Shown here: positions 8,369-16,904 of the stretch, piece by piece | Layout: each line of letters begins with the position of its first letter | How positions within the stretch are numbered: position 1 is the first letter of the stretch | Source: Oleiphilus messinensis | GTDB taxonomy: Bacteria; Pseudomonadota; Gammaproteobacteria; Pseudomonadales; Oleiphilaceae | Direction: 5' to 3' | DNA: 64,000 nt | Assembly: GCF_002162375.1 (NCBI RefSeq) | Contig: NZ_CP021425.1 | Location: 1,795,501-1,859,500 of the forward strand | Made by a program: the position numbers and the translations under genes | The notes under the pieces: generated by a model | The model's database searches: none | Told to the model about the DNA's origin: nothing | Seen by the model: the letters and a program-made list of their open reading frames with translations, nothing else

Positions 8369-9571
8369 TCAGTGATTGGCGTGGGTTGCAGTGTACCATT
8401 TACTGATTTGTAATTGTTGTGGATTTAGACCCCTGTGCCTGATGTTATGCAGATGATCCCCAAACGCATTAACCTCTAGTATGTATGGTTTTAACCGGCG
8501 GGAACTGAGCAGAATATCAATACCAAGCGTAAATGAGTCCGGGAAATGTTCTGCAACAGATTGCGCTGACTGGGATAGTGCTTCAATTACCTGCGGCGCA
8601 AAATGGGCTTCATCAATTGTGAGGCGCTGGTTTCCGAGATGCAGGTTGGTGAGCGGCGAGTGGCTTAGGCGTAGCAAGCTGTGACAGACTTCCCGCTGAA
8701 CGGTCAGTACTCTGATATCAAAGCTTTTTCCCTGATGCTGAGCTTTGGGTATCCAATGCTCGACAAATGCCCCTTCAGCCAGAATATAGTCAATAATCTG
8801 ATTGATTTGATGCCCCCCGGTGTAGCGGTGAACATGCAGGGAATTGTAAAGTACCGCTTTGCCTTTTGTGCTGACCCACTCCAGTGCACCTGTCAGTATT
8901 TCTGCTGAACCATCTGGTTTTATTTGATAACTCAAAACGCCAGATGCCGATGAGCCGTGGCGAGGTTTAATAAATACCCGATAGCAGCGAAGTTGTTGCA
9001 TTTGTGCGCGAAGGGCCTCATGATCGGCGACCTCCGGGAGGTGTTTTGGAACAGTCAGTCCAGCGTCGCGCAGGGCACGTTGACAACGTAGTTTGTCAAA
9101 CATGAGTACGATATCTTCCGGGGCGTTGAAAAAGCGCACCGGCTTGCCGAGGTATCTGGCCGCATGTTCTGCAGCGTGCTGTAATTGATCCAGTAATGTT
9201 TTAAACCCTCGATACCACTCACGCATGTAGCGTATGCAACCGGGGTCGGGTTCTAGTGCCATGGCCTGTGTTGGGCTCAGTCGAGCGTTGGGGTACTGTG
9301 CGCCGAGGGCGGTGAGCTGTTTTTCCACACCGAAATGTTCACCGGGGGAGTCTATTCGAATCACAATGGTATCCACATCGAGTTTTTTCAGTCGGGATAC
9401 AAGCTGATCATGCAGCGTTGGTATGGCGTGCAATATTTCCTGATAGGATAGAACCGCAATCGGATCCCGGGTGTGCTCTGCTAAAGCAGCCCGGTAGCCA
9501 GTTATTCTAGGATGCTCAGGGTGACCGATTAAAAGCCATCCAAGGCGGGTATACGCCATGTTTTCGGTCAC
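8369..9571 (-). CDS. STM4014-family ATP-grasp-like protein
   Basis: 400 aa. The C-terminal two thirds look like an ATP-grasp ligase: FIKPRHGSSASGV (nucleotide-binding lysine and glycine-rich loop), a DIRVLTV strand, and a terminal ILEVNAFGDHLHN stretch with the Mg-binding Glu and Asn. ATP-grasp enzymes activate carboxylates and join them to amines or thiols; many act on peptides. The N-terminal ~130 residues resemble a pre-ATP-grasp domain. The start overlaps the STM4015-like stop by 4 bp. The family has no assigned function, so peptide or protein ligation is an inference from the fold and the neighbouring radical SAM genes. Confidence 0.8.
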   Translation of the reverse strand: MTENMAYTRLGWLLIGHPEHPRITGYRAALAEHTRDPIAVLSYQEILHAIPTLHDQLVSRLKKLDVDTIVIRIDSPGEHFGVEKQLTALGAQYPNARLSPTQAMALEPDPGCIRYMREWYRGFKTLLDQLQHAAEHAARYLGKPVRFFNAPEDIVLMFDKLRCQRALRDAGLTVPKHLPEVADHEALRAQMQQLRCYRVFIKPRHGSSASGVLSYQIKPDGSAEILTGALEWVSTKGKAVLYNSLHVHRYTGGHQINQIIDYILAEGAFVEHWIPKAQHQGKSFDIRVLTVQREVCHSLLRLSHSPLTNLHLGNQRLTIDEAHFAPQVIEALSQSAQSVAEHFPDSFTLGIDILLSSRRLKPYILEVNAFGDHLHNIRHRGLNPQQLQISKWYTATHANH

Positions 9572-10488
9572 TCTGAAACTGAAACGAAGCGTCCGTAGTC
9601 ATCTTCTTCTTGTGGGTCGGAAAGATCTACCTGAATTGGCAGGGCTTTTAATTTGGCTTGAAGTTCGTCACTGACGTAGTGGTAATGCAAATCCAGCAGT
9701 TTTAGCCCGGAGATGTAGTTGCTGTCCAGCAGGGCTTGAGCGCCTACGTCACCAAGTGTCCCCATAGACAGGTCAAGTACTTCCAGCTGTTCAATAAATG
9801 CTGCGTTTGCCAGTATTGTTGCAACGTCATCCGCAATCATGCTGTTGCGTAAACCAAGGTACTTTATTTTGGAAAAGTGGGGGTTGTGCAACAGGGGCTT
9901 AACGTCATCAGCCGTGCCCTCCCAGCCGTAGTTATCGTCACCCAGCCAGAGTTCCAGCGTTTGCAGTTCCGGGAGTTCACTCTGTGCCACCGATTCAAGG
10001 ATTGAACCGAATAGACCACCACATTCAATGATCAGCGTTTTTAATTGGTTGTGTTTTACTTCGCCTAACTCCAGGCCATCAGAACCGCGAACTTGAAAGT
10101 GTTCCAGTTTGGGGAAGGCGGACCAGAGCTGACTGTAATCAGCCTGTTGAATCCAGGAGATCTCGCAGGCCTCACTGGTCATTTCCCCGACAAAAAGAGC
10201 TTTTAGAGCTGGGAGTGAACTTGCGTTTTCGATCAGCAAGTCGATCACCGGTTGAATTGAACTGTCGAAGCTTTCGTTCCATTCTCCAATAACAATTGCT
10301 TGCACTTCTGATACTTGGGGGTCTTTCAAAAAAGCCTGAGTCAGCTCCAGAATATCGCTACCGGCTTCAGCTGCTTCGTAGTCCACTTCCAGCAGAATGG
10401 CTGCGCCACTATTAACAATTCCATTTTGCGGTTCAAACCGCTCAAGTGGCGAATGATTGAATTGCTCAATTCGATAATAAATGGTCAT
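9568..10488 (-). CDS. STM4015-family leucine-rich-repeat-like protein
   Basis: 306 aa, acidic, with no signal peptide. Regular strands such as LKTLIIECGG, LQTLELWLGDD, IKYLGLRNS, LEVLDLSMG and LKLLDLHYH repeat at about 25–30 residues, the pattern of ribonuclease-inhibitor-type leucine-rich repeats. The C-terminus is strongly acidic (DPQEEDDYGR). LRR proteins bind other proteins, so this could be the scaffold, recognition subunit or even substrate of the cluster's enzymes. It is the first gene of the five-gene run and is followed, with a 4-bp overlap, by the ATP-grasp gene. Confidence 0.8.
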   Translation of the reverse strand: MTIYYRIEQFNHSPLERFEPQNGIVNSGAAILLEVDYEAAEAGSDILELTQAFLKDPQVSEVQAIVIGEWNESFDSSIQPVIDLLIENASSLPALKALFVGEMTSEACEISWIQQADYSQLWSAFPKLEHFQVRGSDGLELGEVKHNQLKTLIIECGGLFGSILESVAQSELPELQTLELWLGDDNYGWEGTADDVKPLLHNPHFSKIKYLGLRNSMIADDVATILANAAFIEQLEVLDLSMGTLGDVGAQALLDSNYISGLKLLDLHYHYVSDELQAKLKALPIQVDLSDPQEEDDYGRFVSVSE

Positions 10489-10814
10489 CCCCTAAATCCC
10501 TTCGTTATTCCATTGTTGATGGTTCGGATGATAACAAGGTTTTGGGTCAGGTACATGATTGGAAGTCTGAATATTAATTAAAAAATCTCAATTTTTTACT
10601 GAATCCTTATCAGTATCACAAAAAACATCGATAACAAAAAACCAACAAAGTAATGGGCAGCTGAGTGAGGGTGATGCCGGATGCAAAACGCAACGTTCAG
10701 ATATACATCGAGATGCTTGTGCTGTTGTTGTCGCCAAACTGTGTGGATGGTTGCGGGCATTGGAACAAAATGAAGATGTACTTTGAGCAGGCTTTATTTG
10801 AAAAGGAGAATCCC
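10489..10814. other. Intergenic region between the STM4015-like gene and an unknown gene
   Basis: This 326-bp stretch should hold the divergent promoters of the STM401x run and of the gene at 10815. It contains an AT-rich core (about 10575–10650). I see no convincing −35/−10 pair. The long frames here lack ribosome sites and protein-like sequence, so I annotate no gene. Confidence 0.4.
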
Positions 10815-11363
10815 GTGTCATTGGTCAAAATATACGATTACAACGCAACAAGAGAAGCAATCGAACGTGCAGATGGTAAATGCATCAACATATATAAGCT
10901 GGTTCGTAACGATGTCAGTGTGAACGATTGGGGTAAAAAAAACATCAAGAAAAAACATCGGAATCCGGATGTTCATGAAGATTTTCAGTGGCCCGGCCAC
11001 AAAGACGTAGGCCATACCTTTCGACATGTAGAAGCGACTGCACCGGCGGGTAAATCCGTTTACGTCGATCAACACACGGCAATCAGTTGCACCATGCAAA
11101 TTCTGAACTCACCTGAGGGGCAGGCTGCATTACAGGATCTGCAAGGGCAGAATAATGCGTTGTATGACAACACCACACTTCGGGTTACGGCAACTATTGA
11201 AGGAACCTGGTACGGTAAAGCCGCCGTTGGTGGCGAGTCTCGGCGTATTCTGGAAGCCCGTTGCGAAATTACAAAATTGGGGGATTCGTTATGGGTTCAT
11301 TCCAGTTATCCGAAAACGTTCTATAATAGCGTAGCGGAACTTGCAAAAAAGTTTGGCGGGTAA
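10815..11363 (+). CDS. Unknown 182-aa protein, possible RNase-A-like toxin domain
   Basis: I take the GTG at 10815 because AAGGAG lies 7 nt upstream; the frame extends further up to 10665, but that part is low-complexity and lacks a ribosome site. The protein has no signal or membrane helix. Around residues 62–75 it has GHTFRHV, and near the C-terminus WVHSSYP. These two anchors are reminiscent of the RNase-A-like CdiA toxin domain (xGHTxxRHV … TAYP), but the expected arginine is not where I would want it, so the match is weak. No recognisable immunity gene follows: the next gene is GFA. A conserved hypothetical protein of other function is equally possible. Confidence 0.6.
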   Translation: MSLVKIYDYNATREAIERADGKCINIYKLVRNDVSVNDWGKKNIKKKHRNPDVHEDFQWPGHKDVGHTFRHVEATAPAGKSVYVDQHTAISCTMQILNSPEGQAALQDLQGQNNALYDNTTLRVTATIEGTWYGKAAVGGESRRILEARCEITKLGDSLWVHSSYPKTFYNSVAELAKKFGG

Positions 11364-11394
11364 AATTATTCTAAGTACATCAAAGGAAGCGTGA

Positions 11395-11850
11395 GTGAGC
11401 CAAAATGAAATCAGGGGCGGGTGCCTTTGTGGCGCGGTGCGTTACGAGTGCTCGGCTGCGCCCATTGTCAGTCTGGTTTGTCATTGCCGGGATTGCCAGA
11501 AGAGTTCCGGGGCTCCGATGGTCGCCGTTTTATTTGTACCCAGAGAATCGGTATCGATTCAAGGCGAGTTGAAACAGTTCAGCAGCCCCGGCAGTTCCGG
11601 CAAGTTGACTGCACGACATTTCTGCGGTGAATGTGGTTCCTCTGTGCTTGGTGTCGCCGGGGCGATGCCGCAGTTTATGGCGATCTGTTCCGGAAGTCTG
11701 GATGATTCCAGTTGGGTCAAACCCCAGGCTCAATGCTGGACGGCCCGAAAGCAAAACTGGCTGGATGCGATTTCGTCCGGTCAGGATAGCGCCGAGTCGA
11801 TGATGACGTTTGATACCATACCTGATTTCAAAAAAATGATGGGGCGCTGA
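11395..11850 (+). CDS. GFA/CENP-V family zinc protein
   Basis: 151 aa. GGCLCGAVRY and CHCRDCQKSSGAP (residues 8–44) are the zinc-cysteine motifs of the glutathione-dependent formaldehyde-activating (GFA) family, and FCGECGS (about 76–82) supplies the remaining cysteines. Family members bind structural zinc, and some react with glutathione adducts, but most are uncharacterised. The start is a GTG with GGAAG about 8 nt upstream. It lies 31 bp after the unknown 182-aa gene on the same strand, so the two may be co-transcribed. Confidence 0.88.
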   Translation: MSQNEIRGGCLCGAVRYECSAAPIVSLVCHCRDCQKSSGAPMVAVLFVPRESVSIQGELKQFSSPGSSGKLTARHFCGECGSSVLGVAGAMPQFMAICSGSLDDSSWVKPQAQCWTARKQNWLDAISSGQDSAESMMTFDTIPDFKKMMGR

Positions 11851-11858
11851 GGTGTGAC

Positions 11859-12347
11859 TCAGGGTGCCTTCTGTTCTGCTTCCAGTTCATCCCGCAGTTT
11901 CTGGCGTACGTTCATCAACACCACGCCGTACGTATTCTCACCCCGACGGTCTCGGCCACAACCCCAGAAGTAGTCGTAGGTGCTGTTTTCGACGATTTTC
12001 CGGTTACCGGTCTCAAGTAGCGCTTCTGCGATTTCTGAATACATTTTGCAGCGCGTATAAATAGCCCGTGTCATGATGACCTGGCGCATCTGGTGCCAGT
12101 TTTTCCGGAAACTCTTATGCCGCTTTCTTCCTGATTTTCGTGCCTGCTTGGGTGTCTCTGCAGTTCGGACCTGTTCCTGGCGAAGATCATCTTCAAATTT
12201 CATACCCTGAAAATAATGCTCTACAGTGGGCCATTCTTTACCCTCCAACTGGATTGGGTAAGGGGCGAAGGTACCGAGCAGGTTGTCACTCTCTGCTCGG
12301 GACAGAAACACAGCATCTTCAGTTTGGTCGGGGGGAAACAGCGACAT
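11859..12347 (-). CDS. NADAR-family N-glycosidase-like protein (YbiA type)
   Basis: 162 aa from the ATG at 12347, which has GGAG upstream; a GTG at 12374 has none. EWPTVEHYFQGMKF and the C-terminal YDYFWGCGRDRRGENTYG stretch are hallmark NADAR segments; the glutamate in VEHYFQ and the terminal WG(C/I)G loop belong to the active site. The E. coli relative YbiA cleaves the N-glycosidic bond of early riboflavin intermediates, and other NADAR proteins act on ADP-ribosylated nucleic acid. No riboflavin gene is adjacent, so the substrate here is open. It ends 8 bp from the convergent GFA stop. Confidence 0.88.
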   Translation of the reverse strand: MSLFPPDQTEDAVFLSRAESDNLLGTFAPYPIQLEGKEWPTVEHYFQGMKFEDDLRQEQVRTAETPKQARKSGRKRHKSFRKNWHQMRQVIMTRAIYTRCKMYSEIAEALLETGNRKIVENSTYDYFWGCGRDRRGENTYGVVLMNVRQKLRDELEAEQKAP

Positions 12348-12410
12348 CGGGTTCTTTACTCCAGGTTTAGACACACTGGAGTGTATTCGGTTTTTGAGTT
12401 CCGTACCAGT

Positions 12411-13091
12411 TCACTCGGCGACGCCGGTTATTGAATTTTTCTCGGTATCTGGTTTTGTGGCGATAATAAAACAGACCTCTCTGGATTTCTCCGCAGACCA
12501 GGTGTGTTGTATCTGAAAGCCGGTTTCTCGCAAGCTTCTTTCAAGTTTGCGTTGAGAAAATACTTCGACGGAAGGTAGCAACCGCAAAAAGTGGCCGACG
12601 GGGAGCATGTATTTCAGCACCCAGCCCATCAAAATATTTGCCTCGGCGATACAAGCCGTACTGCTGATAAAAACGCCCCCGGGTTTGAGCAGTTTAAAGC
12701 TTTGCTCAATTGCCGCCTCCCAGTCCTTGAGTAAATGCAGAATATTAAGGGCTAGCACTGCATCATAGGCGCCAGATGCGTTTTTGTATTCATTGAGTGT
12801 GGCGACCTTGAATTCCAGGTTTACGTTTTGATCAAGGTTCGATTGATCCTGTTTACGTTTGGCAATGGCGATCATCTTTGATGAAGCGTCGATTGCTGTA
12901 TACTGAGTAACCTGGGGGGCGTGAATGAGTGCTGTGGAGCCGGTTCCGCAACCATATTCCAGGACTTTCATGTCTGGTTGCAGATAATCCTGTGTCAATC
13001 GCAGTTTCTGTTGGTAGCTGTGTTCATCGGCTATCGGTTTTTTGGCATACCGTTCTGCAATTCTGTCCCAAAATCGGATGGAGTGATCCAT
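12411..13091 (-). CDS. Class I SAM-dependent methyltransferase
   Basis: 226 aa. VLEYGCGTGSTAL (about residues 38–50) is motif I of class I methyltransferases, TAIDAS the acidic loop at the end of strand 2, YDAVLALNILHLL motif IV, and LKPGGVFISS the strand-5 region. The substrate cannot be read from sequence; the architecture resembles small-molecule methyltransferases of the UbiE/Tam type. It is divergent from the LysR gene at 13177 with an 85-bp gap, so the regulator may control it. Confidence 0.85.
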   Translation of the reverse strand: MDHSIRFWDRIAERYAKKPIADEHSYQQKLRLTQDYLQPDMKVLEYGCGTGSTALIHAPQVTQYTAIDASSKMIAIAKRKQDQSNLDQNVNLEFKVATLNEYKNASGAYDAVLALNILHLLKDWEAAIEQSFKLLKPGGVFISSTACIAEANILMGWVLKYMLPVGHFLRLLPSVEVFSQRKLERSLRETGFQIQHTWSAEKSREVCFIIATKPDTEKNSITGVAE

Positions 13092-13176
13092 AGGCTTCCT
13101 CGTTGTCTTTTGTGGGTGTAAAGTATTCTACCTATACAAAAATGCAGTTAAAATTGGCGAAAAATGCACTTCATGT

Positions 13177-14079
13177 ATGCGTAAATGTATGGATTGGCGT
13201 TCAGTTAAATTTGATTGGAATCGAGCACGTGCTTTTCTGGTGACCGCAGAAGAGGGCTCACTCTCAGCCGCCGCACGTGCCTTGGGAATGGCTCAGCCGA
13301 CACTGGGGCGACAAGTCTCTGCGTTGGAAGAGGAGCTGGGGGTGTCTCTTTTTGAGCGGGTCGGCAAAGGGCTGGTTTTAACCCCTGCCGGTCTGGCCCT
13401 GATTGAGCATGTGCGCGCGATGGGTGATGCAGCCAGTCAATTGTCGCTGACAGCATCCGGTCAGTCCCAGGCGGTCGAAGGTTCAATTTGCATTTCGACC
13501 ACCGAGGTGACGGCCTATTTTATCCTGCCGCCGATTTTGCAAAAATTAAGATCTCTCTATCCGGGGATTCACCTGGAAATTATTGCAACGAATGATGCCA
13601 GTGACCTGAAACGTCGGGAGGCCGACATTGCGATACGGGCATTTCGCCCCACGGAGCCGGAGCTGATTGCCAAAAAGCTGAGAGACTTGCGGGCCTCGTT
13701 GTATGCAACGCCGACATTCCTTGATCAACTCGGACGGCCGAAAACACCACAAGGGTTCGCCAATGCCGGTTTTATTGGTATCGGGGCCGGAAATGATGAG
13801 TATATCCGTGTGCTCCAAGAGCATGGATTTACAATTAATCACAGTAATTTTCCGGTTAAGACAGATAATCATTTACTGCATTGGGAGCTGACCAAACAAG
13901 GTATGGGAATTGGTGTTATGCCGGTTGAGATCGGAGACGCAGAGTCCGGTGTGGAACGTATTTGGGCCGGTCAAGACGTATTCAAAGGCGAAGTCTGGCT
14001 GGTTTCCCATCGCGAACTCAGAACCAGTAAGCGGGTTCGCATTGTTTTTGATTTTCTGGCCGCAGCTTTGGCGAATTAA
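13177..14079 (+). CDS. LysR-family transcriptional regulator
   Basis: 300 aa. The N-terminal winged helix-turn-helix (about residues 12–72; GSLSAAARALGMAQPTLGRQ is the HTH) is followed by a LysR substrate-binding domain (about 95–298). It resembles the CrgA/AaeR-type group with a short linker. A start at the second ATG, four codons in, is as likely because no clear ribosome site precedes the first. LysR proteins usually act on the divergent gene, here the methyltransferase. The effector is unknown. Confidence 0.9.
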   Translation: MRKCMDWRSVKFDWNRARAFLVTAEEGSLSAAARALGMAQPTLGRQVSALEEELGVSLFERVGKGLVLTPAGLALIEHVRAMGDAASQLSLTASGQSQAVEGSICISTTEVTAYFILPPILQKLRSLYPGIHLEIIATNDASDLKRREADIAIRAFRPTEPELIAKKLRDLRASLYATPTFLDQLGRPKTPQGFANAGFIGIGAGNDEYIRVLQEHGFTINHSNFPVKTDNHLLHWELTKQGMGIGVMPVEIGDAESGVERIWAGQDVFKGEVWLVSHRELRTSKRVRIVFDFLAAALAN

Positions 14080-14234
14080 TTGCTTCTTTGCCATTCAAAG
14101 TACGTTAACTGATCTATAATTAGGCAGAGGACGTAAACATTTATCCTGTCGTTATGAAACTTCGTTACGTCCCAAGGGTCTCAACTTCGATTCCCCAAAC
14201 CTCTTTTCATAATTCATCGGCGGAGATGTTTGTT

Positions 14235-16175
14235 ATGGTCGCACGCTTTACTCGTGACTTGGTGACCAGTCGTTTATTACTCCCGGTATTCCTCATACTG
14301 ATTGTCGCTGGGATTGTTCAGCTGATGACTAATCAGTGGATGTCGCGAAGCGAAATTGTTGAGCTAACCGAGGCTGTGGAAGTTGCTCTGGATAAGGGGC
14401 TGAAGCGAACTGGGCAGGAATTCACCGCGGCGCGGTCTGACGTTGAAGAGAGTCTTCAGGACATGCGTGCACAGACCTCGAAGGATCTCACAGAGCAGCT
14501 GAAGTTACAGCTCAAAACCCAGCAGAGTCAAATTGCCGAAAATCTCAAAAAAACCATAGTGGAAGAGACCCGGGCGTTGGCTGAGGTCGTCGCTGCGCTT
14601 GCGGCTCCCCTTATTTGGGATCGGGATATTCCCAAGCTCACGGATTTGGTAGAACGGGTTGATGCTCGTGAGGCCATCGTCTTTGCGGCTTTTTTCGATC
14701 AATATAATCAACGTCTGACCCGTTATGTAAATCGAGAAGACTCATTTGTGTTGCAGTTGATGGAAGCAGGAGAGGGGAGCGGAGCCATTGAAAAAGTACT
14801 TAGTGCGTCGGAATCCAATCCCGACGTTGTTGTCGTTACGGTGGACATCAAACCGCAGGGAGAAACCATCGGTCAATTCAAAGTGGGCCTGTCAACCGCC
14901 TCGGTAAAAGCCGAGATGGAGCAGTTGGCCCACCAATTTGATATTACGGTCAGTAATAGTGCCGAGGCGGTTACCTGGATATTGGATCAACAGACTGGAA
15001 AAGTTACATCCCGCCTGCAGCGTTTGTTGGCGGATGTGGAAAATGCTGCGAAAGTTGAAAATGAAGGTATGATGGTTTCGATTAACAGCAATGTTGAACA
15101 TTTATCCTCAAAACTGCTCTGGTTCTCAATTGCTTCCAGCGTTGGCTTGATCTTGTTTGTCGCCGTTTTGTTGGGTTTTGGTGTTTTGGAAAAAATCAGG
15201 CAATTAAGCCAGGCAATTTGGCAAATTGCAGAAGGGGATGCGGATTTAACCCGCCGGGTGGAAATTACCGGCAAAAACGAAATCACCCACATGGCAGATG
15301 GTGTTAATCAGTTTATTGGCCGTATTCAAAATATTATCGGGCAAATCAATATCGGAACAGAAACCGCAGTGCAGGAATCTGCGGCTCAATCCAATGCCAG
15401 TAAAAAGGCGGTGCAAGTGGTTCAGCAACAGCGCGATGAAATTGATCAGGTGTCCTCTGCTGTTGTGGAACTCGGGGCGAGTATTGATCAGGTCGCGAAT
15501 CATATCCGTCAGGTTACGGATTCGGTAAACAGTATTCACCGTGAAAGTCAGACGACGGCTGATATATCTGGTTCAGCCCGTGGTGAGCTTGATTTGACCG
15601 TTGAGGATGTGCGCCGGGCAGTCTCAGTGGTGGAGAATGTGGACACCCAAAGTAATGCAATTGGTTCTGTTCTCACGGTCATCGGTAACATTGCCGAACA
15701 AACCAATTTGCTCGCCTTGAATGCCGCAATCGAGGCAGCGCGGGCGGGGGAGTCCGGGCGGGGGTTTGCCGTGGTTGCGGACGAAGTTCGGACACTGGCC
15801 AGCAAAACGCAGCAGTCGACCACTGAAATACAGTCCATAATCGAGCGTCTGCAAAAAGGTACGCGGGAAGCTGTCGATACGATTAACAAGGCATCGTCAC
15901 GGGTATCGGGTTCCAGTGACCAGATTCGCTCGGCAGATGAATGTTTCGAAAATATCAATGCACTCATCAGCCAGCTACAGGAGCGTATTCAGGATATTTC
16001 CGAAGCCGCAGAGCAGCAAAGTCTCACCTCGCAAACCATGAGTGATCGCGTCAGTGCGATTGCGATGTCTGCAGAGGCCACGGTTGAATCCATTGGTGTA
16101 TCAGATAATGCCAGTCAGGAAATTGGCTCAGTCATTGGCGACCTTCGGAGCAAGGCTGCGCAATTTAAAGTTTAG
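14235..16175 (+). CDS. Methyl-accepting chemotaxis protein
   Basis: 646 aa from the ATG at 14235, which has GGAG 9 nt upstream; an earlier ATG at 14154 gives a poorer N-terminus. Order: transmembrane helix (about 11–32), a periplasmic part (about 33–310) containing a coiled-coil stretch rich in Gln/Glu and then a mixed alpha/beta region, second transmembrane helix (about 316–340), HAMP domain, and a long cytoplasmic signalling coil. The hairpin tip [20 protein letters not shown] is the CheA/CheW-binding site. The ligand is unknown. The stop overlaps the convergent lutC stop by 4 bp. Confidence 0.93.
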   Translation: MVARFTRDLVTSRLLLPVFLILIVAGIVQLMTNQWMSRSEIVELTEAVEVALDKGLKRTGQEFTAARSDVEESLQDMRAQTSKDLTEQLKLQLKTQQSQIAENLKKTIVEETRALAEVVAALAAPLIWDRDIPKLTDLVERVDAREAIVFAAFFDQYNQRLTRYVNREDSFVLQLMEAGEGSGAIEKVLSASESNPDVVVVTVDIKPQGETIGQFKVGLSTASVKAEMEQLAHQFDITVSNSAEAVTWILDQQTGKVTSRLQRLLADVENAAKVENEGMMVSINSNVEHLSSKLLWFSIASSVGLILFVAVLLGFGVLEKIRQLSQAIWQIAEGDADLTRRVEITGKNEITHMADGVNQFIGRIQNIIGQINIGTETAVQESAAQSNASKKAVQVVQQQRDEIDQVSSAVVELGASIDQVANHIRQVTDSVNSIHRESQTTADISGSARGELDLTVEDVRRAVSVVENVDTQSNAIGSVLTVIGNIAEQTNLLALNAAIEAARAGESGRGFAVVADEVRTLASKTQQSTTEIQSIIERLQKGTREAVDTINKASSRVSGSSDQIRSADECFENINALISQLQERIQDISEAAEQQSLTSQTMSDRVSAIAMSAEATVESIGVSDNASQEIGSVIGDLRSKAAQFKV

Positions 16176-16864
16176 ATCAGTATGACGATTAGTGATTTAG
16201 GGCCATGGGCACCGTAGGCCAGCGTTTGCTGAATATCGGCTGTTTTTGACGGGCCGGATATCAACAATACGTTGGTTGGCAAGCCGGCTTCAGACCAGTT
16301 TTCCTGTTCGAGTAATTGGTCAAAGGTGTCAATAATTTTACTTTTGCGCAACAAGACCACATGTACAGGCGGAACCAGTGACATCAGACGCGGTTCTTCA
16401 GGGCCGGGGATAATGACCAATGTTCCCGTTTCTGCGATAGCGCCGTGGGCCTCGGTTATAGCGGCGTCTATCTGGTTAAACAGGGTTTCTTTGAGTTGCT
16501 CTACAGGTGTGGAGTAAGGGATTGCTTCAAGCGCTGGGAGTGCTGTGCAAACGTCTTGCGAAAATCGCCGACCTGTTTCAGTTTTTTCACTGTAAAGCCA
16601 ATGAGTAAGCTTTCGTGTCTCAATCAGCCCGATTAGCATTTTCGGCCATTCATCTTTTGTACAATCGATGACTTCGGCATGGCTGGCCTGTAATGCTGTT
16701 GTGAACTTATTCAAGCGATCTGTTTCTGTATACGCTCTGCTGGTTTCTTTGATTCGATTCGCAGCTATTTGATTTACACCGGCTTGATCAAGCGCTGAAT
16801 TGCGGTGCTGTCTCGTTTGGGCAGCCTTGAGTCGCGCAAGAATATTTTGTTTGGCGGAAGTCAT
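16172..16864 (-). CDS. lutC: LutC/YkgG family LUD-domain protein
   Basis: 230 aa from the ATG at 16864 (AGGAC upstream), the usual size of E. coli YkgG; an earlier ATG at 16903, one base after the lutB stop, would add 13 residues. The LUD-domain segments [11 protein letters not shown], then [19 protein letters not shown] and the terminal [20 protein letters not shown] are clear. With LutA and LutB it forms the iron-sulfur complex that oxidises L-lactate to pyruvate. It is the last gene of the operon. Confidence 0.92.
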   Translation of the reverse strand: MTSAKQNILARLKAAQTRQHRNSALDQAGVNQIAANRIKETSRAYTETDRLNKFTTALQASHAEVIDCTKDEWPKMLIGLIETRKLTHWLYSEKTETGRRFSQDVCTALPALEAIPYSTPVEQLKETLFNQIDAAITEAHGAIAETGTLVIIPGPEEPRLMSLVPPVHVVLLRKSKIIDTFDQLLEQENWSEAGLPTNVLLISGPSKTADIQQTLAYGAHGPKSLIVILI

Positions 16865-16904
16865 TGCGTTTTTGTCCTGGCTATAGAATTGGCTTGTGAT
16901 CATC

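Noticed and set aside
5151-10488. RiPP precursor peptide gene inside the STM401x cluster
   Set aside because: I looked in the 130-bp gap (8239–8368) and the upstream region and found no small frame with ribosome site; the LRR protein is the only candidate substrate.
10588-10821. 77-codon minus-strand frame in the promoter gap
   Set aside because: No ribosome site, composition not protein-like, overlaps the start of the gene at 10815.
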